From: Brevibacterium atlanticum
GTDB taxonomy: Bacteria; Actinomycetota; Actinomycetes; Actinomycetales; Brevibacteriaceae
Direction: 5' to 3'
Length of the DNA: 64,000 nt
Assembly (NCBI RefSeq): GCF_011617245.1
Contig: NZ_CP050152.1
Coordinates: forward strand, 3,276,503 to 3,340,502
Positions 33,121-40,526 of this stretch are shown one piece after another. A model generated the notes under the pieces. It was given only the letters and a program-made list of their open reading frames with translations, made no database searches and was not told the origin of the DNA. How positions within the stretch are numbered: the stretch's first letter is position 1; each line of letters starts with the position of its first letter. The translations under genes and the position numbers were made by a program.

Positions 33121-33223
33121 AGGGAATCGAAGTTCTCGGCGCAACGGTGTGCTGCGGCAGCGCGCTGCCCGCGGGGCGGATCGCCGCTGAGCAACGATCC
33201 TCAGCAGACGCACGGGTGAAGGG

Positions 33224-34672
33224 ATGGCATTGACGAACGGAGACACAAGCCAGCAGGAATCGACAGAGGGCGCCCCGATCAACCGGAATCTCGTCCTCGC
33301 TGTGCTCGTTTCCGGGGCGTTCGTCATCATCCTCAACCAGACGCTGCTCAATACCGCGCTGCCGCACTTCATGAGCTATTTCGACATCACCTCTGGGGCC
33401 GCCCAGTGGGTGACGACGAGCTTCATGCTCGTCAACGGCATCATGATCCCGGTGACCGCGTTCCTCATCCAGAAATTCACCACCCGGGGCCTGTTCTTCA
33501 CGGCGATGGGCCTGTTCATCATCGGCACGCTTGTCTGTGCGATCGCACCGGTCTATCCCGTGATGCTCATCGGCCGCGTCATCCAGGCCTCGGCCGGCGG
33601 CATCATCATGCCGCTGATGCAGACGATCCTGTTCGCGATCTTCCCCGTCGAGAAGCGCGGATCGGCGATGGGCACCTTCGGCCTCGTCATCGCGTTCGCC
33701 CCGGCGATCGGGCCGAGCCTCTCGGGCTGGATCGTCGACCACCTGCCGTGGCAGGTCCTGTTCTACATGATGCTGCCGATCGCGATCATCGACCTCGCCA
33801 TCGCCTACTTCCTGCTCAAGAACGTCACCGAGCGGACCTATCCGCCCCTCGACATGCTCTCGATCGTTCTCTCCACCCTCGGCTTCGGCGGTCTGCTCTT
33901 CGGCTTCGGCACCGCCGGCGACGCCGGATGGGTGAGCGCCGAGGTGCTCATCCCTCTCGTCGTCGGTGCAGTATCGCTGACGTTCTTCATCCTGCGCCAA
34001 TTCAAACTCGAGCAGCCGATCCTCGAGTTCCGCATCCTCCGCTACCGGATGTTCACTCTCAACACCGTGCTGGGCATGTGCGTGTTCATCGTCATGGTCG
34101 GCGGCATGATGGTCCTGCCGCTGTATATGCAGAACATGAACACCTTCTCCGCGATGGAATCCGGGCTGGCTCTGCTGCCTGGTGCTGCGGTCATGGGCCT
34201 GATGTCGCCGGTGACCGGACGAGTCTTCGATGCGATCGGTGCGAAGTGGCTGGCCGTCGTCGGCTTCACGCTGCTGACGGGAACGACCTTCATGTTCGCC
34301 CGTCTGGAGCCGGACACCTCATTCTTCTACCTCGCCGCGGTCAACACCGTCCGCATGTTCGGTGTGGCCATGGTGATGATGCCGGTGACCACGGCGGCGC
34401 TGAACCAGCTGCCCTCGCACCTCATCCCCCACGGCACAGCACTGAACAACACGATGCGACAGATCGCCGCCTCGGTGGGCACCGCGGCGCTGGTGACGGT
34501 CATGGTCTCAGCTGCACGGGATCCGCAGACCTATGGAGTGGCCGGACTGATCCATGGTGCAAACGTCGCGTTCTTCGTCGCCGCCAGCGTCGGCGTCCTC
34601 GGCATCATCGGAGCGTTCTTCATCAAGAACTCTCACGGGCTGGAACCGGGGCAGAAGAAGGCGACTCACTGA
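33224..34672 (+). CDS. DHA2-family multidrug MFS transporter (EmrB/MdrL-like)
   Basis: 482 residues, about 14 helices. The antiporter pattern is seen in FVIILNQTLLNTALPHFMSY, SFMLVNGIMIPVTAFLIQKF, LIGRVIQASAGGIIMPLMQT and FAIFPVEKRGSAMGTFGLVI (motif C region AFAPAIGPSLSGWIVD). It would export drugs or lipophilic compounds with protons. The leader upstream is ~100 bases long with a palindrome at 33109. No regulator gene is adjacent on the same strand. Convergent with the SRPBCC gene. Confidence 0.93.
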   Translation: MALTNGDTSQQESTEGAPINRNLVLAVLVSGAFVIILNQTLLNTALPHFMSYFDITSGAAQWVTTSFMLVNGIMIPVTAFLIQKFTTRGLFFTAMGLFIIGTLVCAIAPVYPVMLIGRVIQASAGGIIMPLMQTILFAIFPVEKRGSAMGTFGLVIAFAPAIGPSLSGWIVDHLPWQVLFYMMLPIAIIDLAIAYFLLKNVTERTYPPLDMLSIVLSTLGFGGLLFGFGTAGDAGWVSAEVLIPLVVGAVSLTFFILRQFKLEQPILEFRILRYRMFTLNTVLGMCVFIVMVGGMMVLPLYMQNMNTFSAMESGLALLPGAAVMGLMSPVTGRVFDAIGAKWLAVVGFTLLTGTTFMFARLEPDTSFFYLAAVNTVRMFGVAMVMMPVTTAALNQLPSHLIPHGTALNNTMRQIAASVGTAALVTVMVSAARDPQTYGVAGLIHGANVAFFVAASVGVLGIIGAFFIKNSHGLEPGQKKATH

Positions 34673-34688
34673 CTGCTGCCGGCGGCGT

Positions 34689-35177
34689 CTACTTGTAGTA
34701 GCCCTCGCGGAGGTTGATGCCGTGCTCGATCCAGACCTTGAGTGCTGAGAGCATTCCGGTCCAGCCCATGCAGTTGCCGAAGGCTCCCTGCGCCCCGCCC
34801 TCGGTGAGCTTCCACGACTTCTCGGTGATCGTCACGAGAGTGCGAGTGCCGTCATCGACAGACGTGAACTCGAAGGTCGTCGTCGTGCTCGGCTCGACCG
34901 ACTGATCAGATCCCTCCCATCGGATGACGATCTTCTCATCCTGCACAGTCTCAACGACTTCGACCGGGAAACGACCTGGGAAGTCCGCGAAGTCCCAGCT
35001 CACCTCGGCGCCTGCTTCCAGTCGACCGCGCGCACCGCCGGTGGCGAAGTAGCGCGAGAGCTGCGCCGGATCGGCGACGGCCTCATAGGTCTCATGCGGC
35101 GTCTTCGACACGTACCCAGTCACTGTGAAGGACAACTCCTCGAGGGGTTTACCCTCGGCGTTCGCCTCATCATTCAT
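34689..35177 (-). CDS. SRPBCC-family (AHSA1-like) protein
   Basis: 162 residues. FTVTGYVSKTPHETYEAVAD, PAQLSRYFATGGARGRLEAG, VEVVETVQDEKIVIRWEGSD and GWTGMLSALKVWIEHGINLR show the START/AHSA1 hydrophobic-cavity fold; it binds an unknown lipophilic ligand. Usually such a gene lies in an operon with ArsR; here it is divergent from ArsR with only 16 bases between the two start codons. TAAAAA lies six bases before its ATG as a probable weak -10. Confidence 0.9.
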   Translation of the reverse strand: MNDEANAEGKPLEELSFTVTGYVSKTPHETYEAVADPAQLSRYFATGGARGRLEAGAEVSWDFADFPGRFPVEVVETVQDEKIVIRWEGSDQSVEPSTTTTFEFTSVDDGTRTLVTITEKSWKLTEGGAQGAFGNCMGWTGMLSALKVWIEHGINLREGYYK

Positions 35178-35195
35178 GTGATATTTTTACCACAT
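35176..35195. promoter_or_regulatory. Overlapping divergent leaderless promoters with ArsR-type palindrome
   Basis: The 16-base space 35178-35193 contains TATTTT (plus, 35182-35187, six bases before ATG 35194) and TAAAAA (minus, 35189-35184, six bases before ATG 35177). ATGTG/CACAT arms (35176-35180, 35191-35195) bracket them, so one bound repressor would close both promoters. Confidence 0.6.
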
Positions 35196-35538
35196 GTCTG
35201 ATCGGGAAGGAACAGGTCCGCTCATACCGAATTCGGATGAGCGCGACGATGCCGTATTCAAAGCCTTGGCGAATCACACGCGCCGTCGCATCCTCGACCT
35301 CGTCCGCACGGGCCCGCTCTCGACTGGCGAGGTCTGCGAAGCGTTCCCAGGCCTCGATCGCACCACGGTCCTCCAACACATCCGCGTCCTCGAAGGCGCC
35401 GAGCTCCTCACCGGCCGCAAGATCGGCAGGACCCGCCAGCTGGCTCTCGCTCCCCTGCCGATCAAACGCATCCACGACCGCTGGATCGATGACTACACGC
35501 GCGCAGCCGTCGGCCTGCTCGCCGATCTCGACACTTGA
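35194..35538 (+). CDS. ArsR-family transcriptional regulator
   Basis: 114 residues. FKALANHTRRRILDLVRTGP, LSTGEVCEAFPGLDRTTVLQ and HIRVLEGAELLTGRKIGRTR form the winged helix. No metal-binding Cys pair is present, so it belongs to the non-metal ArsR group that controls SRPBCC genes. TATTTT six bases before ATG suggests a leaderless mRNA. It likely represses itself and the divergent SRPBCC gene. Confidence 0.92.
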   Translation: MSDREGTGPLIPNSDERDDAVFKALANHTRRRILDLVRTGPLSTGEVCEAFPGLDRTTVLQHIRVLEGAELLTGRKIGRTRQLALAPLPIKRIHDRWIDDYTRAAVGLLADLDT

Positions 35539-35718
35539 CTCAACCGATGAGCTCTACTCGCCGACGCCGTGAGAACCCCCTGTGAGTCCCGCGTCACAGT
35601 CATGTGTATGCTGACCGACGGACCTGTTCGATGTGAGGCCGATCTCGTCTCCGACGATCGCCCCATCGTTTCGGCCCTCCCGTGTCAGCCGACCACCGTC
35701 AAGGAGCAGAACACCACT

Positions 35719-37164
35719 GTGACTTCCCAGAACCCCACCGAGCTCAAACGCGCACTGTCGAATCGCCATATCCAGCTCATCGCGATCGGAGGTGCGATCG
35801 GAACCGGCCTGTTCATGGGTTCGGGAAAGACGATCTCGGTCGCGGGCCCCTCGGTCCTCCTCGTCTACCTCGTCATCGGCTTCATGCTCTTCTTCGTCAT
35901 GCGAGCGATGGGCGAACTGCTCCTGTCGAACCTGGAATACAAGAACTTCAGCGACTTCGCCGGTGATCTGCTCGGACCGTGGGCCGCCTTCTTCACCGGC
36001 TGGACCTACTGGTTCTGCTGGGTCGTCACCGGTGTCGCCGACGTCGTCGCGATCGCCCACTACGTCGCCTTCTGGTGGCCGCAGCTGCCCCTGTGGATCC
36101 CCGCGATCATCTGCATCCTCGTCCTCGTCGGCCTCAACCTGCCCACCGTGAAGTCCTTCGGTGAGACGGAATTCTGGTTCGCCATGGTCAAGATCGTCGC
36201 GATCCTCGCCCTCATCATCGTCGGCCTCGTCTTCATCCTCACCGGGTTCGAACACGGCGGAGACCGCGCCTCCTTCGCCCACCTGTGGGACCACGGCGGC
36301 TTCTTCCCCAACGGCTTCATGGGCTTCGTCGCCGGCTTCCAGATCGCCATCTTCGCCTTCGTCGGCATCGAGCTCGTCGGCACCGCCGCAGCCGAGACGA
36401 AGAACCCGCACACCACCCTGCCCAAGGCCGTGAACTCCATCCCGGTTCGCATCCTGCTCTTCTACGTCGGCGCACTCATCATCCTCATCTCGGTGCGCCC
36501 CTGGGACAGCTTCAGCGCAGACGAGTCCCCCTTCGTCGCGATGTTCGCCCTCGCCGGTCTCGCCGGGGCGGCCGGTGTGGTCAACTTCGTCGTCCTCACC
36601 TCGGCGACCTCGAGCGCGAACTCCGGTATCTACTCGACCTCCCGAATGGTCTACGGACTCTCGCTCCAGGGCGACGCTCCGAAGGCCTTCTCCCGGCTCT
36701 CGAGCCGCCGGGTGCCGCAGAACGCGCTGCTGTTCTCCTGCATGTTCCTCCTCGCCGGCGTCGTCCTCCTCTACGCCGAGGGCAGCGTCTCGACAGCCTT
36801 CACACTCGTGACCACCGTGTCCTCGCTGTGCTTCATGTTCGTCTGGACGATCATCCTGCTCAGCTACATCATCTACCGTCGCCGCCGTCCCCAGGACCAC
36901 CAGCGCAGCACATTCAAGATGCCCGGCGGAGCGTTCATGCCCTTCGTCGTCCTCGCCTTCTTCGTGTTCGTGCTGTGGGCGCTGACCACCCAACCGGACA
37001 CCATGGCCGCCGAGCTCGCGACTCCGGTGTGGTTCGCGGTCCTCGGTCTGTTCTACCTGCGTGTGCGCCGCAACCCCGAACACCGTGCGCTGCGTGAGGC
37101 ACATCGGGCCAAGGTCGCCGAAGAGCGCCGCGCTTCGGCACCGAGCGAGCACTCACAGGTCTAA
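35719..37164 (+). CDS. cycA: D-serine/D-alanine/glycine permease, CycA-like
   Basis: 481 residues, 12 helices, APC superfamily. NRHIQLIAIGGAIGTGLFMG, SGKTISVAGPSVLLVYLVIG, FFTGWTYWFCWVVTGVADVV and FAFVGIELVGTAAAETKNPH follow E. coli CycA closely, so uptake of D-Ala, D-Ser, Gly and similar amino acids with protons is expected. GTG 35719 is the start nearest the conserved region, with AAGGAG 12 bases upstream; a TATGCT promoter near 35607 would give a ~100-base leader. Confidence 0.88.
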   Translation: MTSQNPTELKRALSNRHIQLIAIGGAIGTGLFMGSGKTISVAGPSVLLVYLVIGFMLFFVMRAMGELLLSNLEYKNFSDFAGDLLGPWAAFFTGWTYWFCWVVTGVADVVAIAHYVAFWWPQLPLWIPAIICILVLVGLNLPTVKSFGETEFWFAMVKIVAILALIIVGLVFILTGFEHGGDRASFAHLWDHGGFFPNGFMGFVAGFQIAIFAFVGIELVGTAAAETKNPHTTLPKAVNSIPVRILLFYVGALIILISVRPWDSFSADESPFVAMFALAGLAGAAGVVNFVVLTSATSSANSGIYSTSRMVYGLSLQGDAPKAFSRLSSRRVPQNALLFSCMFLLAGVVLLYAEGSVSTAFTLVTTVSSLCFMFVWTIILLSYIIYRRRRPQDHQRSTFKMPGGAFMPFVVLAFFVFVLWALTTQPDTMAAELATPVWFAVLGLFYLRVRRNPEHRALREAHRAKVAEERRASAPSEHSQV

Positions 37165-37302
37165 GGAACCCTCGACCCGCCGACTGCACGAGCTTCACAA
37201 GTATGGTCCGCAGGATTTCCTGGGCGATCCCCGGCGTTTTCGGCGACGAAATCACGGTGGAGTGACCAAACATTTCCCTCCAGGGGGTCTGCCGGCTACG
37301 AT

Positions 37303-37365
37303 CCCTGCCCGGCCGGCCCTCGTCCCTGCCGGCAGGCCCTCGTCCCATGCCCGGCCGGCCCTCGT
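37303..37365. repeat. Three imperfect 20-22 bp GC-rich tandem repeats
   Basis: Units at 37303-37323, 37324-37343 and 37344-37365 share GGCCCTCGT; they lie in the 221-base space between convergent cycA and MFS genes. Confidence 0.6.
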
Positions 37366-37385
37366 CGCCATCCACGGAGCCCAGA

Positions 37386-38609
37386 TCAGTTCGCGTATCC
37401 CCGTCGACCCTGCAGGGTCCGCGCGATCCACGACACCGCACCGGCCAACAGCAGGAGCAGAGCGCAGAGTAAGAACGTCGACGACGACCCGAGATAGGTG
37501 AAGCCGAGTCCGCCGAGCACGCCGGCGACGGCGAGTCCGACGTCGAAGTTCATGTTCCAGGCGACGCTGGCGCGGCTGGGCGTGCTGACCGTGGCGAAGG
37601 CCATCACGAGGCTCGCCGACTGCATGGTGCCCAGCCCCAGACCGATGATGATCATCGCCGCGAACAGCGATCCGCCGTAGAGGACGACGGCGCAGACCAG
37701 GCCGATCGCGGCCAGTGCGAGACCGAGGACATTGAGCGCAAACGGCGGGAGGCGGTCGGCGATGGCCCCGGCCACGAACCGTCCGATCACCGCCGAGACC
37801 TGCATGGTCGCGATGAACAGGGCCGCACCGGCGACGTCCTGACCGGGCCCGAATCCGATGATGAGCCCGAAGACGATCATGCCGACGAGGAACGGCGAGA
37901 GCATGAGGACGAGTCCGAGCGCCTCCCCGGCCCTGCGACCTGCCCACCTCAGCGTCCGTCGCTCGTTGCGTCCCGAGCGGATGTCGACCTCGCCGTCGGT
38001 TGCGCCGTCTTTGTCTTTCCGTCGCCGAGGCTGCCGTCCGGGTACGAATCTGATGACCGTGGGGACGGCGAGCAGAAGGCAGGCACAGACGATGACACGG
38101 AAGGTCCAGAGAGGGATCGTCTCGACCAGCCACAGTCCCAGCGGAGCTCCGACCGCCGAGGCCAAGGAGGTGATTCCGCCGAAGAATCCAAGTGCTTTGC
38201 CGATGCGTCCGGGCATGGTGGTCCCGGGCACCGCCGCATTGGCCAGGACCACGAAGAGTCCGAATCCGACACCTCCGGACAGACCCGCGAGAACGAGTCC
38301 GAGCAGAACGGGAGTGACGAAGAGCCCGAGGAGCTGACCGAGGAACTGCAGGACGATGGCGAGGAGCAGGGCACCCTTGAACCCCAAAGCACGGCCGGCC
38401 CAAGGGGCGAACGGTTGGGCGGCGATGACTCCGAGCATCATCGTCGTGAGCACGGAACCGCCGGTGACGGCCGAGAGCCCGCCCGCCGCGGCGATGGAGA
38501 CCATCGTCGAGTAGCTGAAGAAGAAGGCGGAGAAACCGAACATCCCCGTCCAGACCAGCCCCAGCAGCGCAGGCGTGTAAGTCCGTTGATCGTGTGGTTC
38601 GGGGCTCAT
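37386..38609 (-). CDS. MFS transporter (YfcJ/OFA-like)
   Basis: 407 residues, 12 helices. LGLVWTGMFGFSAFFFSYST, MLGVIAAQPFAPWAGRALGF, GGVGFGLFVVLANAAVPGTT, a basic central loop (PGRQPRRRKDKDGATDGEVD) and FVAGAIADRLPPFALNVLGL indicate a major facilitator; substrate unknown. TAACCT six bases before the ATG fits a leaderless transcript. Convergent with cycA and divergent from the HhH-like gene at 38721. Confidence 0.88.
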   Translation of the reverse strand: MSPEPHDQRTYTPALLGLVWTGMFGFSAFFFSYSTMVSIAAAGGLSAVTGGSVLTTMMLGVIAAQPFAPWAGRALGFKGALLLAIVLQFLGQLLGLFVTPVLLGLVLAGLSGGVGFGLFVVLANAAVPGTTMPGRIGKALGFFGGITSLASAVGAPLGLWLVETIPLWTFRVIVCACLLLAVPTVIRFVPGRQPRRRKDKDGATDGEVDIRSGRNERRTLRWAGRRAGEALGLVLMLSPFLVGMIVFGLIIGFGPGQDVAGAALFIATMQVSAVIGRFVAGAIADRLPPFALNVLGLALAAIGLVCAVVLYGGSLFAAMIIIGLGLGTMQSASLVMAFATVSTPSRASVAWNMNFDVGLAVAGVLGGLGFTYLGSSSTFLLCALLLLLAGAVSWIARTLQGRRGYAN

Positions 38610-38720
38610 ATCCCGAGGTTACGACATTGCGACCGACCCGGCTGGCGTACCCGTCGGTTCCGCGCCTGCGAGCAAGGCAGTGTTCATCTGCAGGCCAGAC
38701 TGTCCGTTTACCATCGGCTC

Positions 38721-39272
38721 ATGAACTCTGCGAAACTGAACCGCACCGCCCCCAGCGGCGCCATCGATACGGCGTTCGTCCTCAAGTACGAACCCCTCTA
38801 CGTCCTCAGCGACGTCGAAGCGGACCTCTTCTCCTCGATCGGACCGAAGGTGCAGACTCGGGAGTCGTATAAGCGCAAGCACTTCCTCAAGGTCGCCGAG
38901 TGGAAGGCCGTCGGCGTTCTGCCGCGGCTGGAGTCCATCGATTCTGCGGACATCGACTTCGTCACCGGTGTCGCGCTCGACGACGACACACCCAATCACC
39001 TGCGGATGTCCCTGCTGCAGATTCTGCCCGGGGTGGGCGTTCCACTGGCCAGCACGCTGCTGACCGTGGTCAATCCGAAGAAGTTCTCCATCATGGACAC
39101 CCGGTCGCTGTCCGTACTGCACGACCACGGTCTCGTGCCTACGGACAACCCGACCGCCATGGACTATCAGACCTACCGCAAGCTCATGAAGTCCCTGGCG
39201 AAGGGCGCCAGCTGCGCTCCGCTCGACCTCTACCGAGCCCTCATCGCCTATTCGCGGGGCCAGCAGGACTGA
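38721..39272 (+). CDS. Helix-hairpin-helix protein, DNA-glycosylase-like
   Basis: 183 residues. The core MSLLQILPGVGVPLASTLLT, VVNPKKFSIMDTRSLSVLHD looks like a helix-hairpin-helix (LPGVG) followed by the Asp-containing strand-helix seen in the HhH-GPD glycosylase fold and in related uncharacterised proteins. The N-terminal part (ADLFSSIGPKVQTRESYKRK, FLKVAEWK) is basic. It might bind or repair DNA, but no catalytic pocket can be confirmed. TACCAT six bases before ATG suggests a leaderless mRNA. Confidence 0.75.
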   Translation: MNSAKLNRTAPSGAIDTAFVLKYEPLYVLSDVEADLFSSIGPKVQTRESYKRKHFLKVAEWKAVGVLPRLESIDSADIDFVTGVALDDDTPNHLRMSLLQILPGVGVPLASTLLTVVNPKKFSIMDTRSLSVLHDHGLVPTDNPTAMDYQTYRKLMKSLAKGASCAPLDLYRALIAYSRGQQD

Positions 39273-39465
39273 GCCTGCCTCATGCGGCCAGATCCAGCAG
39301 CATCGTCCGTCATTGACCGATGTCGGTGCCGCCGACATCGTCCTCAGCTTCGTCACCGCGGCCATGGCCCTGGCACACGCGCTCCATCTGTTCGTCATCG
39401 AACTCGCCTTCCAACGCCGAGGCGACTGAGGCCAGAGACTCGAAGCTCGCCGAGGCGGGCCTGCA

Positions 39466-39909
39466 TCACTCTGTAAGGGTCCAGCCTGCCTGGAGCGCGG
39501 GGATCACCTCGTTGCGGGTCAGCGGCGCGAACTGACGGTTCTCGTCATCGGCCGGGAGCGGATCGATCGGGAACCAGCCGACCTCGGCGATCTCGGCCAG
39601 ATGCGCCGTGTCGTCGACATCGAGTTCAGCGGGCAGGCCCTCGTAGCAGAACACATCGCCGATCACCCGATGGTCGGCCTCGTTCGCGGCAGCGGCAGAG
39701 AACCGACCCAGGGATGTCAGCCGCTGCCTGTCGAGCCGCAGACCGAGTTCCTCGGCGATCTCGCGAATCACCGTCTCCTCGGCGCTCTCCCCTGGCTCGG
39801 GTTTGCCTCCGGGAAGCATGAACGATGTGGTTCCCGCCTTGCGGACCATGAGCAGTTCGGGCCGTTCGGGGTGGAGGAGGACGAGGGCGGAGACGTGGAT
39901 GTCGTTCAT
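39466..39909 (-). CDS. NUDIX hydrolase
   Basis: 147 residues. The Nudix box GGKPEPGESAEETVIREIAE, EL is complete (GX5EX7REUXEEXGU), preceded by HVSALVLLHPERPELLMVRK. It hydrolyses a nucleoside-diphosphate-linked compound, perhaps an oxidised nucleotide given its upstream neighbour. Its ATG overlaps the TGA of the tag gene by four bases (ATGA), so it is translationally coupled to a DNA repair glycosylase. Confidence 0.93.
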   Translation of the reverse strand: MNDIHVSALVLLHPERPELLMVRKAGTTSFMLPGGKPEPGESAEETVIREIAEELGLRLDRQRLTSLGRFSAAAANEADHRVIGDVFCYEGLPAELDVDDTAHLAEIAEVGWFPIDPLPADDENRQFAPLTRNEVIPALQAGWTLTE

Positions 39910-40526
39910 GCCGACCACACCCCGGAAGCACCTCGGCGGTGGGAATCGAGCAGATGCGTGTCGACCATGCCGATCGCCTCCATGAGCGCATACATCGTGG
40001 TGGGTCCGACGAACCGGAACCCTCTCTTCTTCAACGCCTTCGACAGCGCCACGGATTCGGGGCCGGTGGTCGGAATCTCGGCGAGGGTGCGCGGACGCGG
40101 AGTCTCATCCGGCTGGAACGACCAGAGGAACTCGTCGAGTCCGCCGTCTTCGCGCAGTTCGATCACGCGGGCGGCGTTGTTGATGCACGCTTCGATCTTG
40201 CCGCGGTGCCGGATGATGCCGGCGTCTGCCAGCAGTGCCTCGATCTCCGGTTCTCCGAACCGGGCGACGGCCTCAGGATCGAAGCCGGCGAAGACCTCAC
40301 GGAAGCGATCGCGTTTCTTCAGGATCGTCAGCCACGACAGTCCCGCCTGGAACCCTTCGAGGCTCATCCGCTCGAACAGTCCTGCCTCATCGTGGATGGG
40401 CATGCCCCATTCGCAGTCGTAGTAGCTCAGCAGCGCTGGGTCGCCGTAGGCCCACGGTGTCCGCGCCAGCCCGTCGTCGCCGACGACCACCCCGCCGGGC
40501 TCACTCGAATCCGGTTCTTCGCCCAT
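39906..40526 (-). CDS. tag: DNA-3-methyladenine glycosylase I (TAG) without zinc ligands
   Basis: 206 residues. LLSYYDCEWGMPIHDEAGLF, ERMSLEGFQAGLSWLTILKK (catalytic Glu in LEGFQAGLSW), FRFVGPTTMYALMEAIGMVD follow E. coli Tag, which removes 3-methyladenine from DNA. The zinc-snap residues differ: the N-terminal Cys is Thr (RTPW), the first His is Tyr (YYDCEWG) and the C-terminal Cys is Ser. The start overlaps the betT stop by one base (TGATG), and nudix follows with ATGA overlap. Confidence 0.92.
   Translation of the reverse strand: MGEEPDSSEPGGVVVGDDGLARTPWAYGDPALLSYYDCEWGMPIHDEAGLFERMSLEGFQAGLSWLTILKKRDRFREVFAGFDPEAVARFGEPEIEALLADAGIIRHRGKIEACINNAARVIELREDGGLDEFLWSFQPDETPRPRTLAEIPTTGPESVALSKALKKRGFRFVGPTTMYALMEAIGMVDTHLLDSHRRGASGVWSA

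Noticed and set aside
35554..37152. Very long open frame opposite cycA
   Set aside because: Composition is Glu/Asp/Gly/Arg/His-rich without any family motif, the typical mirror of a membrane protein gene in GC-rich DNA; cycA is clearly the real gene.
39313..39430. Small hydrophobic frame on the plus strand starting TTG (LTDVGAADIVLSFVTAAMAL...)
   Set aside because: It looks membrane-like but has no ribosome site or -10 box at a suitable distance and no better start; kept out for lack of support.
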